From positions 1-64,000 of the forward strand of contig JAUNUN010000004.1 of the NCBI GenBank assembly GCA_030538155.1: a stretch of DNA of 64,000 nucleotides, given 5' to 3'. This document shows positions 55,601-64,000 of this stretch, piece after piece. The DNA comes from a bacterium. GTDB taxonomy: Bacteria > Desulfobacterota > Desulfobulbia > Desulfobulbales > Desulfobulbaceae. Positions within the stretch are counted from its first letter, which is position 1; every line of letters starts with the position of its first letter. Made by a program: the position numbers and the translations under genes. A model generated the notes under the pieces. That model saw only the letters and a program-made list of their open reading frames with translations. It was not told where the DNA came from and did not search any database.

Positions 55601-56827
55601 ATGGTTCAACAGACATCCTCCCTGCGGCCAAGAAGGCTCTGGATTTTGCCGCTTATTGCCGTCGGTATGGCCGTCGTCCTTGCCGGCTGGTGGTGGCTGC
55701 AGCAGTCTGCCCCCAAGGCATCGCCTTGGCTCAGCGTTCCGGTTACCAGGCAGAACATAGCAGACACGGTTCAGGCCACCGGCACTATACGAGCCGCCAA
55801 ACTGGTGAATGTGGGCACCCAAGCCACCGGCCAGGTGCAAGCCCTACATGTGCGCGTAGGCGATAGAGTGCAAGCGGGCGAGCTTATTGCCGAAATTGAT
55901 GCCACTACCCAAAATAATACCCTACGCGACGAAATCGCCTCGCAACAGTCCATCATGGCCCAGCAGAAAGCCCGGCAGGCCGCTCTGGATTATGCCCGCC
56001 AGAACCTGAAGCGGCAGCAAAGCATGTACGCCAAGGATGCGGGCTCGCTGGCCGAGCTGCAGGCCGCACAAAACGCCCTGGCTGCCGCCGAGGCCGAACT
56101 GCGCATTAATGCCACCCAGTTGCAGCAGGCGGCCATAAAAATAGAAACCGCCCGCGCTAACCTGGGCTATACCCGCATTGTTGCGCCTATGGCAGGTACG
56201 GTGGTGGCCCTGATTACTGAAGAAGGGCAGACCGTGAACTCTGCCATGTCTACCCCGACGATCGTCAAACTGGCGCAACTGGATACCGTGCTGATTGAGG
56301 CGCAGATTTCCGAGGCAGATGTTACCCGGCTAAAGCCCGGCATGCCGGCCTATTTCACCCTTTTGGGCGATCCCCATACCCGCTACCCCACAGAGCTGCA
56401 CTCCGTAGACCTGATTCCTGCTGATCAGGTCCGAGAAAGCAGCAGCGCCGGCCCGGCCCCGACCAGCCAGGGGGGTGCAATCTACTATAATGGCCGGCTC
56501 CATGCCGACAATACGGCGGGCACATTGCGAGTGGCCATGACTGCGCAGGTGGTGATTACCGTAGCCGGCCTAAATAATGTCCTGGTCGTGCCTGCCGCCG
56601 CCCTGGGCACAAGGGCCGCTGATGGCCGCTATGCTGTACGTGTGCTGGAAGAGGGCCGCAAAGGGGAGGAGCTGATACACAAAAAAGTGCGCATCGGCCT
56701 GAATAACCGGGTATATGCCCAGGTGCTGGAGGGCCTGCAGGAGGGCGAACAGGTGGTTGTCGGCAAGGTGCAGACAGACCAGGATATGACGGCCTGGACC
56801 GGCAGCGACGCAGGAGCAGCCCCATGA
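55601..56827 (+). CDS. MacA-like periplasmic adaptor of an ABC efflux pump
   Basis: A 408-residue membrane-fusion protein: one N-terminal anchor (LWILPLIAVGMAVVLAGWWWL), a barrel/lipoyl half-motif (VGTQATGQVQALHVRVGDRVQAGELIAEID), a helical hairpin of about 100 residues, the second lipoyl half (GYTRIVAPMAGTVVALITEEGQTV) and beta-barrel/membrane-proximal domains. It links MacB to the outer-membrane channel. The ATG at 55601 is preferred over longer upstream frames. It overlaps macB by 4 bases. Confidence 0.92.
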   Translation: MVQQTSSLRPRRLWILPLIAVGMAVVLAGWWWLQQSAPKASPWLSVPVTRQNIADTVQATGTIRAAKLVNVGTQATGQVQALHVRVGDRVQAGELIAEIDATTQNNTLRDEIASQQSIMAQQKARQAALDYARQNLKRQQSMYAKDAGSLAELQAAQNALAAAEAELRINATQLQQAAIKIETARANLGYTRIVAPMAGTVVALITEEGQTVNSAMSTPTIVKLAQLDTVLIEAQISEADVTRLKPGMPAYFTLLGDPHTRYPTELHSVDLIPADQVRESSSAGPAPTSQGGAIYYNGRLHADNTAGTLRVAMTAQVVITVAGLNNVLVVPAAALGTRAADGRYAVRVLEEGRKGEELIHKKVRIGLNNRVYAQVLEGLQEGEQVVVGKVQTDQDMTAWTGSDAGAAP

Positions 56828-58809
56828 ATACAGTCGATGCCCCTGCTCCTGGCCCGGTGTTTCTGGAGTTGCGCGGGGTCTGCAAACAGTTTCAATCTGG
56901 CGGAGAACAGGTCTTGGTGCTGGATAAGGTCAACCTGCGCATCAATGCCGGAGAAATGGTAGCCATTATCGGGCCATCCGGGTCGGGCAAATCCACTTTA
57001 ATGAACCTGATCGGCTGCTTGGATCAACCCAGCAGCGGCAGCTATCACATTTTGGGCGTCAATACCAGTACTATGCCACCCAACGAGCTGGCCCGACTCA
57101 GGCGGGAACATTTTGGCTTTGTCTTTCAGCGCTACCACCTGATCACGGGCCTGACTGCCCAAGAAAATGTTGAAATACCGGCAATATATACAGGGGAACC
57201 CGGTAAAAGCCGACGTAAACGCTCCCGCGCTCTTTTAGCGCGGCTGGGCCTGCAGGAACGGCTGCACTACAAACCGGGGCAGCTTTCCGGCGGACAGCAG
57301 CAGCGGGTGTGCATTGCCCGGGCGCTCATGAACGGTGGGGCCATCATCCTTGCCGATGAGCCTACCGGAGCGCTGGACAGCGCCACCGGCCTGGAGGTTA
57401 TGCGCATTTTGCGCGAGCTGCACCAGGCCGGCCACACCATCATCCTTGTTACCCACGATGCCCAGGTGGCGGCTCATGCAGGCCGTATTATTGAAATTGC
57501 CGACGGACGTATCCTGCGCGACAGCGGCGCTCAAGCCCAGGTCCGCACCGGGAGCGCAGCGCCCGCAATCCCGTACCGTCAGCTCCAGCAAAACAGCATA
57601 CTCGCCTGGTGCGCCCGTCTGGGCGAGGGAATGCGCATGGCCTGGACAGCCATGCGCACCCATCGCATGCGCACCCTGCTCACCATGCTGGGCATTGTTA
57701 TTGGTATTGTTTCCGTGGCCTTGGTCAATGCTTTGGGTGAGGGTTCCAAACAGCAAATCCTGGCCGATATCAGTGCCCTGGGCACCAGTACCATAGATAT
57801 TTATCCGGGCACTGGTTTTGGCGACCGGCGAGCCGACGTTACCCCAGGCTTTACCCTGGAGGATGCAGAGGCTCTGGCCGCACTTCCTTTTGTAGACAGC
57901 GTCACCCCGCAAACGCAGTTCAATACTACAGTACGACGCGGCAACACCGAAAAAAACGTAACAGCCCATGGCGTGGGCGAGCAGTTTTTCCGCGTACACG
58001 GCTACCGTTTTGCCGCCGGCGCGGGATTTGATACAATCAGCACCCACCAACTGGCCCAAGAGGCCGTGGTGGATGCCAACACCCGCAAGGCCCTCTTTAG
58101 TCCCAGCGAAAACCCCATTGGCCAGACCATAGTGTTAGGCACGGTACCGGTGCGGATTATTGGCGTAACCAGCCAGAGAAAAGGCTCTTTTGCCACAAAC
58201 GAAGGCAATGTGGTGTGGCTGCCCTATACCACCGTCCTGGCCCGTTTTTCCGGCAATAGCACCAGGCTGCAAAGCATGGGCGTACGCGTTGCCGATACCG
58301 CCGCCATGCAAGACGCTGAAAACGAGCTGAGTACCCTGCTGCTTATCCGGCGCGGCAGCAAGAATTTTTTTACATACAACAGCGACAGCATCCGGGCCAC
58401 GATTGAAAAAACAACCCTTATCCTGCAACTGATGATTTCTTCTATCGCGGTTATTTCGCTGCTTGTCGGCGGTATTGGCGTTATGAATATCATGCTGGTC
58501 AGCGTAAGTGAACGCACACCGGAAATAGGCATTCGTATGGCGGTGGGGGCCAGACAAGGTGATATTTTGCAACAATTTATAATAGAGGCCATGCTGGTCT
58601 GTCTGGCAGGAGGGCTTGCCGGGATCGCCCTGGCCATGGGGATAGGTCTGCTTATTACTCTTTTTGTGCAGCAGTTCCAGTTGATCTTTTCCGTGCAGGC
58701 CGTGAGCCTGGCTGTGCTCTGCTCCAGCCTTATCGGTCTGATTTTCGGCCTGTGGCCCGCTCGCAATGCCGCCCGCCTCAACCCGGTAGATGCGCTGGCG
58801 AACCAGTAA
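56824..58809 (+). CDS. MacB-like ABC efflux transporter
   Basis: A 661-residue fusion of an ABC ATPase (Walker [11 protein letters not shown]-loop FGFVFQRYHLI, signature [19 protein letters not shown]) and a type-VII ABC permease: membrane helix near 285, a large periplasmic MacB_PCD domain (about 300-510) and three C-terminal helices with the FtsX-like GIGVMNIMLVSVSERTPEIG stretch. MacB drives export of macrolides, toxins or peptides across the outer membrane with a TolC-type channel. Substrate unknown. It begins with ATGA overlap to macA. Confidence 0.95.
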   Translation: MNTVDAPAPGPVFLELRGVCKQFQSGGEQVLVLDKVNLRINAGEMVAIIGPSGSGKSTLMNLIGCLDQPSSGSYHILGVNTSTMPPNELARLRREHFGFVFQRYHLITGLTAQENVEIPAIYTGEPGKSRRKRSRALLARLGLQERLHYKPGQLSGGQQQRVCIARALMNGGAIILADEPTGALDSATGLEVMRILRELHQAGHTIILVTHDAQVAAHAGRIIEIADGRILRDSGAQAQVRTGSAAPAIPYRQLQQNSILAWCARLGEGMRMAWTAMRTHRMRTLLTMLGIVIGIVSVALVNALGEGSKQQILADISALGTSTIDIYPGTGFGDRRADVTPGFTLEDAEALAALPFVDSVTPQTQFNTTVRRGNTEKNVTAHGVGEQFFRVHGYRFAAGAGFDTISTHQLAQEAVVDANTRKALFSPSENPIGQTIVLGTVPVRIIGVTSQRKGSFATNEGNVVWLPYTTVLARFSGNSTRLQSMGVRVADTAAMQDAENELSTLLLIRRGSKNFFTYNSDSIRATIEKTTLILQLMISSIAVISLLVGGIGVMNIMLVSVSERTPEIGIRMAVGARQGDILQQFIIEAMLVCLAGGLAGIALAMGIGLLITLFVQQFQLIFSVQAVSLAVLCSSLIGLIFGLWPARNAARLNPVDALANQ

Positions 58810-58863
58810 CCAAGCTGGCCACAACCCTGCCTCATGCCTCATGTTTCCAGGTCCTGCATATCT

Positions 58864-60315
58864 ATGTCCTTTCCATATCACCTAGGCATCCTGCTGTGCG
58901 GTCTGCTGCTGTCCGCCTGCCTGCATCAACCGGTACCTACCCAACCCCTGCCCCTGCAAACGCCTACAGCCTGGCAACATACTGCTCGGGCTGCGCCCGC
59001 ATCGGCCCAATCGCTCCAGGAGAACCCGCCCTATGCCAGGGCCTGGTGGCCGCAATACGGGCAGGAACCGCTTAATCAAGCCGTACAATTGGCGCTGACC
59101 CAACAGGGCAATGTACAGGCTGCAGCCCTGCGGGTACGCAACGCCCTCTTGCGTACAGAGACGCAAACAGCCAACCTGTGGCCCCTGCCTTCAGGCTCGC
59201 TCAGCACAGGCTATAACCGCAGCCTCACCGGCAACGGGACCAGCAGCCGTTCGGCCGGCGCTTCCGTAGGGGCTGACTGGGAAATCGATTTATGGGGCAA
59301 ATTGCGGCAGCAGCGGGATATGAGTCAGTGGGAGCAAGAAGCCACCATGCAGGATCACACTGCAGCCATTCTTACCCTGGCTGCCAATGTGGTACGCCAG
59401 TACTGGCAACTGGCCGCAATCAACCAACGCCTGCATATTAACCGCCAAAGCCTGGATCATAGCCGGAAAACCCTGCAATTTGTGACCATACAGCACGACG
59501 CCGGTGCAGCAGCCGGCCTGGAAGTGGCCCAGGCCCGCCAGAATCTTCAGGCCCAGGAGATGGCCCTTATTGGCCTGCAACAACAACGGCAGGAGGCCCG
59601 CCACACCTTGGCGCTCTTGCTGGGAATAACTCCGAGCAACCTGCCCCGCTCCTTTGAGCCGGACAATCTACCGCAGGACGCCGCAGGACGCCCCCACATT
59701 AACCCCGGTCTGCCGGCTCAAGTGCTCAGCCAGCGGCCGGACCTCGCTGCTGCCGAGCTGCGCCTGCGGGCAACTCTGGCAAATGTACAGGTGCAGCAGC
59801 GCACCCTGTATCCGGCACTGAGCCTGTCCGGCACCCTCAGCAGCGGTGGCAGCGCCCTGGCCAAAATTTTGCAAAACCCGGCAGCCGCCCTCAGTGCCGG
59901 CCTGTCTTTACCCTTTCTGGATGTGGGGGCTCTGCGACGCAACCCTCGCATTGCAAAAAATGAATATGAAGAGGCCTGTATCGGCTTTCGGCAAAATTTG
60001 CTGCAAGCCATTGTCGAAGTGGAAAACGGCCTGTCTGCAGAGCAGAGCCTGGCAGAAAACCAGCAGCGGCAGGTAGAGATACTGGCCCAGTTACGCCACA
60101 TAGAAAATCTGGCCGAAGTGCGCTACCGTGCCGGGCAAACAGAGCTGCGCCACTGGCTGGATGCCCAAGAAGCCGGCCGTCAGGCTGAACTGGCCCTGGC
60201 AGATGTTCACCTGAACCGGCTGCTGACCCAGAGCAATCTGTTTCAGGCACTGGGCTGGGGCGCACCCGCCTTTGCGGATACGGCCATACCTGCACTCAGG
60301 GACGAGCTGCAGTAA
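58864..60315 (+). CDS. Outer-membrane efflux lipoprotein (NodT/TolC family)
   Basis: A 483-residue outer-membrane channel with lipobox LLSAC near residue 19 and two OEP repeats; typical pieces are WWPQYGQEPLNQAVQLAL, DWEIDLWGKLRQQRD, LSQRPDLAAAELRLRA and RYRAGQTELRHWLDAQ. It completes the tripartite efflux pump with MacA and MacB. The ATG at 58864 gives a clean lipoprotein signal; an earlier ATG at 58834 adds ten residues. It starts 54 bases after macB. Confidence 0.91.
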   Translation: MSFPYHLGILLCGLLLSACLHQPVPTQPLPLQTPTAWQHTARAAPASAQSLQENPPYARAWWPQYGQEPLNQAVQLALTQQGNVQAAALRVRNALLRTETQTANLWPLPSGSLSTGYNRSLTGNGTSSRSAGASVGADWEIDLWGKLRQQRDMSQWEQEATMQDHTAAILTLAANVVRQYWQLAAINQRLHINRQSLDHSRKTLQFVTIQHDAGAAAGLEVAQARQNLQAQEMALIGLQQQRQEARHTLALLLGITPSNLPRSFEPDNLPQDAAGRPHINPGLPAQVLSQRPDLAAAELRLRATLANVQVQQRTLYPALSLSGTLSSGGSALAKILQNPAAALSAGLSLPFLDVGALRRNPRIAKNEYEEACIGFRQNLLQAIVEVENGLSAEQSLAENQQRQVEILAQLRHIENLAEVRYRAGQTELRHWLDAQEAGRQAELALADVHLNRLLTQSNLFQALGWGAPAFADTAIPALRDELQ

Positions 60316-60603
60316 AACAGCAAACCGGGCGATTTCTCCGCCTGTAGAAGTAGCCGCATTCTAAAAACGCGCTACAATACCTCGGTTGAAGGACTAGAAA
60401 AATTTTAAATGTGCACAGTGTATCCGGACCGGAGACTTGCTGTTCGCACTATCGCTGCAACAGTCCTCGCCCGGAAACCGCTGGTTTTGCCCTGGCCGCT
60501 GACTTTGTCCCGGCCCTATCTTCCAGCAGTCAGCGTATTGAATATTTTTTGCAACTCACATAGTAAGCAACCTAATCAACCTAACTAAGCAACTGGAACC
60601 TCT
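60316..60603. other. 288-base gap before the radical SAM gene
   Basis: No gene is evident. One frame ends ..TRYNTSVEGLEKF just before TAA at about 60407, which reads like the tail of a lost gene but has no start or length. A weak TTGAAT-N17-TAGTAA at 60538-60566 may be the promoter of the radical SAM gene. No T-run terminator for the efflux operon was found. Confidence 0.5.
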
Positions 60604-61656
60604 ATGGAATTTATCCCCAAATGGATCGCCTGGGAAATCACCCGCCGCTGCAACTTCGGCTGTGTGCACTGCCGTTCTTCTTCAGAGATGGAGGTGCAGG
60701 GTCATCCGGATTTCAGCTTTAGCGAGGCCAAACGCATCCTGGCTGACATCCACAGCTATGCCGACCCGGTGGTAGTGCTCTCCGGCGGCGAGCCGCTTTT
60801 GCGTGAAGATGTCTTTGACATTGCCGCCCACGGCACGGAACTGGGACTGCGCATGTGCCTGGCCACCAACGGTTCTTTGGTGACGCCCGAGGTGTGCCGC
60901 AACATGCTGGCAAGCGGCATCAAAATGGTGTCCTTAAGCCTTGATGGGGCCAGTGCTGCCGTGCATGACGACTTCCGCCGTCAACCCGGCGCTTTCGAAG
61001 GGGTGATGCAGGCCATCTCTCTTTTTAAGAAGCACGGCATCCCCTTTCTGGTCAACTCCTCCTTCACCAAGCGCAACCAAAAAGAGGCGGCCAAGCTCTA
61101 CCCGTTGGTGAAAGAACTGGGCGCAACCGCCTGGTATCTCTTTATGATAGTACCCACCGGCCGGGGCGAGGAAATTATGAGCGAGCTCATCCCGCCTGGT
61201 GACTACGAGGCCATGCTCAACTGGCATTATGATATAGAAAAAGAAGAAGACGAGCTGCTCATGCGGCCCACCTGCGCACCCCAGTATTACCGGCTGGTCT
61301 TGCAACGATCCAAGGCCGAAGGCGAGAGTTTCAAGCGCCGCAGCCTGTCTTTTTCCACCGGCGGGTCCAAGGGTTGCCTGGCAGGCCAACTCATCTGCCT
61401 GATCGATGTGGACGGCAATGTTTTGCCCTGCAGTTATTTCCCCAAGGCTGCCGGCAACCTGCGCAAGCAGAGCTTCAAGGAGATCTGGGAAAATGCGCCG
61501 CTCTTCCATGAAATGCGTGATTTCAAGAGCTACAAGGGCAACTGCGGCCACTGCGAATACCTAAACGTTTGCGGCGGCTGCCGCGCCAGGGCCTATGCCA
61601 TGAGCGGCGACTACCTGGCGGCCGAACCCTTTTGTTCCTACCAACCCCGGCGTTGA
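60604..61656 (+). CDS. AhbD-like radical SAM/SPASM heme-synthesis enzyme
   Basis: A 350-residue radical SAM protein: the SAM cluster motif CNFGCVHC (Cys16, 20, 23) within IAWEITRRC, the [10 protein letters not shown] loop, and a C-terminal SPASM-like domain ([24 protein letters not shown].., then [31 protein letters not shown]). This pattern belongs to the AhbC/AhbD/NirJ group; AhbD, which decarboxylates coproheme to heme b in the siroheme-dependent pathway, fits best. AhbC or NirJ cannot be excluded without alignment. hemE follows 66 bases downstream. Confidence 0.87.
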   Translation: MEFIPKWIAWEITRRCNFGCVHCRSSSEMEVQGHPDFSFSEAKRILADIHSYADPVVVLSGGEPLLREDVFDIAAHGTELGLRMCLATNGSLVTPEVCRNMLASGIKMVSLSLDGASAAVHDDFRRQPGAFEGVMQAISLFKKHGIPFLVNSSFTKRNQKEAAKLYPLVKELGATAWYLFMIVPTGRGEEIMSELIPPGDYEAMLNWHYDIEKEEDELLMRPTCAPQYYRLVLQRSKAEGESFKRRSLSFSTGGSKGCLAGQLICLIDVDGNVLPCSYFPKAAGNLRKQSFKEIWENAPLFHEMRDFKSYKGNCGHCEYLNVCGGCRARAYAMSGDYLAAEPFCSYQPRR

Positions 61657-61688
61657 CAGGTAATCTCACTCTCAGGTAGACTACCTGA
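61653..61688 (+). promoter_or_regulatory. hemE promoter overlapping a 17-bp palindrome
   Basis: TTGACA (61653-61658) and TAGACT (61677-61682) are 18 bases apart. The perfect palindrome TCAGGTAGACTACCTGA (61672-61688) covers the -10, and an extra CAGGTA half-site lies at 61657-61662. This arrangement suits a repressor of hemE. Confidence 0.5.
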
Positions 61689-61722
61689 TGTTTTCTTTAT
61701 TCAATAATTCTCCGGGTACGGC

Positions 61723-62751
61723 ATGAACACAACTTTTCTTGAAGCGTGCAGAGGCAAAAAGACCAGCCATGTTCCGGTCTGGTTTATGCGCCAGGCCGGC
61801 AGATACCTGCCTGACTATCAGCGGGTGCGCAGCCGGCGCACCTTTCTGGAACTGTGCAAGAATCCGGAACTGGCCACTGAAGTCACCCTGCAGCCGATTG
61901 ATATTTTTGGCTTTGATGCGGCCATCCTCTTCTCCGACATCCTCATTCCCATGGAGGCCATGGGCCTGCCCCTGGAATTCCACGACGGCAGAGGGCCGAT
62001 CTTTCCGGAACCGGTGCGCGATCAAAAGGCGGCAGAGGCCCTGCGGGTGCCCGATACCGAGGCGGACATGCCCTTTGTTTTGGAGACCATCCGCCTTTTG
62101 CGGCGCGAACTCAAGGTGCCGCTCATCGGTTTTGCCGGTGCACCCTTTACCCTGGCCACCTATGTGATTGAAGGCGGCAGTTCCAAGAACTTCGTTGCCA
62201 CCAAGGGCATGATGTTCCACGAGCCGGAACTGTACCGCAGCATCCTCGACAAGATCACCGCCTGCACCAGCAGCTACCTCATTGCCCAGGCCAAGGCCGG
62301 GGCCCAGGCCCTGCAGCTCTTCGATTCCTGGGCAGGCGCGCTGGCCCCCTGCGACTACGAGCGCTTTGCCCTGCCCTATGTGCAAACCATTCTGGCCGAT
62401 CTCAGGCAGCACACCGATATTCCGCTCATCTACTTTGCCAATAACGGCGCGACCCTGCTGCCCTACACATCCACCCTGGATGCCGATGTGCTGGGCATAG
62501 ACTGGCGCATCCCCCTGGCTGACGCCATTCGCCGGGCCGGGCCGCATGCGGTTCAGGGCAATCTCGATCCCCTGGCGCTCTTTCTTCCCAAAGAAGATCT
62601 GGAGGCGCGCATTGCCGCCATGCTGGCCGACGCGAGCGAAGCCCGCGGCTACATCTTCAACCTAGGCCACGGCGTTGTTCCGGAGACCGATCCGGATCAG
62701 GTCAAAATTGCCGTAGATGCCGTGCACCGCTTCAGCAGCCAAGGCAACTGA
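61723..62751 (+). CDS. hemE: HemE, uroporphyrinogen decarboxylase
   Basis: Converts uroporphyrinogen III to coproporphyrinogen III, 342 residues. The signature PVWFMRQAGRYLPDYQ is at residues 18-33, with FSDILIPMEAMGLPLEF, GFAGAPFTLATYVIEGG, FDSWAGALAP and the C-terminal FNLGHGVVPETDP. It is the classical enzyme, although its neighbour belongs to the siroheme-dependent route, in which HemE is not required. It precedes an HD-domain gene by 15 bases. Confidence 0.97.
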   Translation: MNTTFLEACRGKKTSHVPVWFMRQAGRYLPDYQRVRSRRTFLELCKNPELATEVTLQPIDIFGFDAAILFSDILIPMEAMGLPLEFHDGRGPIFPEPVRDQKAAEALRVPDTEADMPFVLETIRLLRRELKVPLIGFAGAPFTLATYVIEGGSSKNFVATKGMMFHEPELYRSILDKITACTSSYLIAQAKAGAQALQLFDSWAGALAPCDYERFALPYVQTILADLRQHTDIPLIYFANNGATLLPYTSTLDADVLGIDWRIPLADAIRRAGPHAVQGNLDPLALFLPKEDLEARIAAMLADASEARGYIFNLGHGVVPETDPDQVKIAVDAVHRFSSQGN

Positions 62752-62766
62752 AAAGAGGCACGACCG

Positions 62767-63339
62767 GTGGAGGAGGAGCCCCGCATACCCGGACTGGCAG
62801 AGTGCCTGCAACTGATGCAGGACCATGCCATGCTCGCCAATATCCGCCGCCATTCGCTGGTGGTGGCCAGGCTTGCCATACAACTCCTGCAGGGCTTAAG
62901 CGACATGCAGCCTGGAAAACCGCAGGCCGGCATGGAACTGGTGCTGGCCGGCGCGCTCCTGCACGACATTGCCAAGACCCCCTGCCTCAACACCAAGTGC
63001 GACCATGCCAAAATCGGGGCCGATATCTGCCTTAAGGAAGGTTATCCCGAAGTGGCGGCCGTGGTGGGCCAGCATGTGCGCCTGTCTGTTTTTGATGTGG
63101 CCGGCTACGAGGCAGGCCGTTTCTCCGCCCTTGAGCTGGTGCACTACGCCGACAAACGGGTACGCCACCACACCGTGGTTTCCTTGGACGAACGGCTCGA
63201 CTACATCCTTGAGCGCTACGGCGACAACAACCCGGAGCGCTGCCAGGCCATAGAACTACACTTCCAGCAATGCGCCCGTTTAGAGCGCCTGCTCTTCCGC
63301 TGGCTGCCTTTCCCTCCCCAGGAACTGGGCATCAGTTAA
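62767..63339 (+). CDS. HD-domain phosphohydrolase-like protein
   Basis: A 190-residue protein with the HD metal site: His29 (RRHSLVVARLA), His66-Asp67 (ALLHDIAK) and a later histidine/aspartate pair (VVGQHVRL..VHYADKRVRHH). Members cleave nucleotides or phosphodiester bonds; the substrate is unknown. The GTG start follows AGAGG. It is 15 bases after hemE and 29 before the PAS protein gene. Confidence 0.85.
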   Translation: MEEEPRIPGLAECLQLMQDHAMLANIRRHSLVVARLAIQLLQGLSDMQPGKPQAGMELVLAGALLHDIAKTPCLNTKCDHAKIGADICLKEGYPEVAAVVGQHVRLSVFDVAGYEAGRFSALELVHYADKRVRHHTVVSLDERLDYILERYGDNNPERCQAIELHFQQCARLERLLFRWLPFPPQELGIS

Positions 63340-63368
63340 TCATCAGCTCCCCCTTTGCTCCCTTGCCC

Positions 63369-63725
63369 ATGCAATCCGGCGTCACGCTTTTCGACTGGAT
63401 CTACCACTATCCTCTTGCGGTCAGCGTCTGCGACCGCAAGGGGATTATCATCGCCATGAACCGTCTGGCGGAAGAAAATTTCAAAGCCTGGGGCGGTAGA
63501 GCCCTTCTCGGCAAAAGCCTGTTCGACTGCCACCCGGAGGCAGCCAATGCCGTCATCCGGCGCATGCTTGAAGAAGAAAGCGCCAACACCTACTACACAA
63601 GCAATAAAGGCCGGCGCAAACTGGTGCATCAATGCCCTTGGTACAACAGCAACGGCGAGTTTGCAGGCCTGGTGGAAACGATTGTTCCCATGCCCGCCGA
63701 GGCGTCCACCTTTGAGCGCGGTTGA
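63369..63725 (+). CDS. Single PAS-domain protein
   Basis: A 118-residue protein that is little more than one PAS domain (WIYHYPLAVSVCDRKGIIIAMNRLAEENFKAWGG.., then ..CPWYNSNGEFAGLVETIVPM). It has no output domain, so it may sense a ligand and act through a partner. No clear ribosome site; the ATG at 63369 is the first that leaves the PAS fold intact, a longer frame reaching back into the HD gene. Confidence 0.75.
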   Translation: MQSGVTLFDWIYHYPLAVSVCDRKGIIIAMNRLAEENFKAWGGRALLGKSLFDCHPEAANAVIRRMLEEESANTYYTSNKGRRKLVHQCPWYNSNGEFAGLVETIVPMPAEASTFERG

Positions 63726-63770
63726 TCCACCTTCTCCGCTTCTTTCACCCTAAATTTCGAGGCAAGACCT

Positions 63771-64000
63771 ATGCAGATATCCTTTCATGGCGCAGCCAGA
63801 AACGTTACCGGTTCCTGCCACCTGGTCGAATGCGCCGGCAAGCGCATCCTCATCGACTGCGGCATTTATCAGGGCAGCCGCAGCATGGATGAAGAGAACA
63901 GCAACGACTTCGGCTTTGACCCGACCGGCATTGATTTTCTCATCCTCACCCATGCCCACCTCGACCACTGCGGTCGCATCCCGCTTCTGACCAAACGCGG
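63771..64000 (+). CDS. Beta-CASP metallo-beta-lactamase-fold hydrolase (5' part)
   Basis: Only the first 76 codons are inside the window. The start MQISFHGAARNVTGSCHLVECAG and the metal motif HAHLDHCGR match RNA-processing beta-CASP nucleases of the Ysh1/MBL-fold exonuclease group. The gene continues past the right edge, so the catalytic C-terminal part cannot be checked. Confidence 0.8.
   Translation, partial: MQISFHGAARNVTGSCHLVECAGKRILIDCGIYQGSRSMDEENSNDFGFDPTGIDFLILTHAHLDHCGRIPLLTKR

Noticed and set aside
55173-55631. 152-codon minus-strand frame in the gap between the transporter and macA
   Set aside because: No ribosome site, no protein-like pattern, and it covers the probable macA promoter.
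60358-60407. Frame ending ..TRYNTSVEGLEKF before TAA
   Set aside because: Looks like the tail of a gene, possibly a transposase, but it is too short to assign and has no start or terminal repeat nearby.

Overview
The window is a GC-rich, densely coded bacterial chromosome segment, most consistent with a sulfate-reducing-type deltaproteobacterium (Desulfobulbaceae or a close relative). This is inferred from gene content, not from a database match. Supporting signs are an Ahb-type radical SAM heme enzyme, a CbiA/DsrN-family amidase, a DsrE-family protein, NikR, rubredoxin, a COG2855 putative sulfate exporter, a haem-c sensor kinase, two sigma-54 regulators, and the rplU-rpmA-obgE-proB-proA-nadD order. 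There are about 53 likely protein genes and no rRNA, tRNA or CRISPR array that I could find.

Layout. 1-83 is the 3' end of an IS3-family element. 0.2-10 kb (minus): a secreted alpha-2-macroglobulin, uvrC coupled to a BFD-type ferredoxin, a DsrE protein and an orphan YejF-like double ATPase. 10-13.4 kb (plus): a polar amino-acid ABC transporter with two permeases. 13.4-18.1 kb: a BepA-like protease, NikR, a sigma-54 activator with a degenerate receiver, tadA and a flavin reductase-like protein. 18.3-24.6 kb (plus): uvrB, a DUF374 acyltransferase, cbiA/dsrN, nnr and a CBS protein. 24.5-36 kb (minus): a c-di-GMP response regulator, a soluble hybrid kinase, a large EndoQ-like PHP endonuclease/UvrD helicase fusion, then nadD, proA, proB, obgE, rpmA and rplU.

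36.2-42.2 kb: rubredoxin, an Mla-type lipid transport operon (STAS-MlaE, MlaF, MlaD, lipoprotein), a solute-binding lipoprotein and mltG. 42.3-48.8 kb: lon, a beta-helix acyltransferase, hypothetical proteins, a possible 23-residue arginine-rich ORF inside a 13-bp inverted repeat, and a universal stress protein. 48.9-55.2 kb (minus): a coherent module of a COG2855 transporter with an inserted coiled coil, a small membrane protein, a haem-c histidine kinase and an NtrC-type regulator, headed by a sigma-54-like promoter. 55.6-60.3 kb (plus): a MacA-MacB-outer-membrane-lipoprotein efflux operon. 60.6-64 kb (plus): an AhbD-like radical SAM enzyme, hemE behind a 17-bp palindrome, an HD protein, a PAS protein and the start of a beta-CASP metallo-hydrolase.

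The two most system-like discoveries are the EndoQ-UvrD fusion, whose gene overlaps a hybrid kinase gene followed by a diguanylate cyclase regulator, and the transporter/small protein/haem-kinase/sigma-54 regulator module. All functions are read from motifs and context; no homology search was run.
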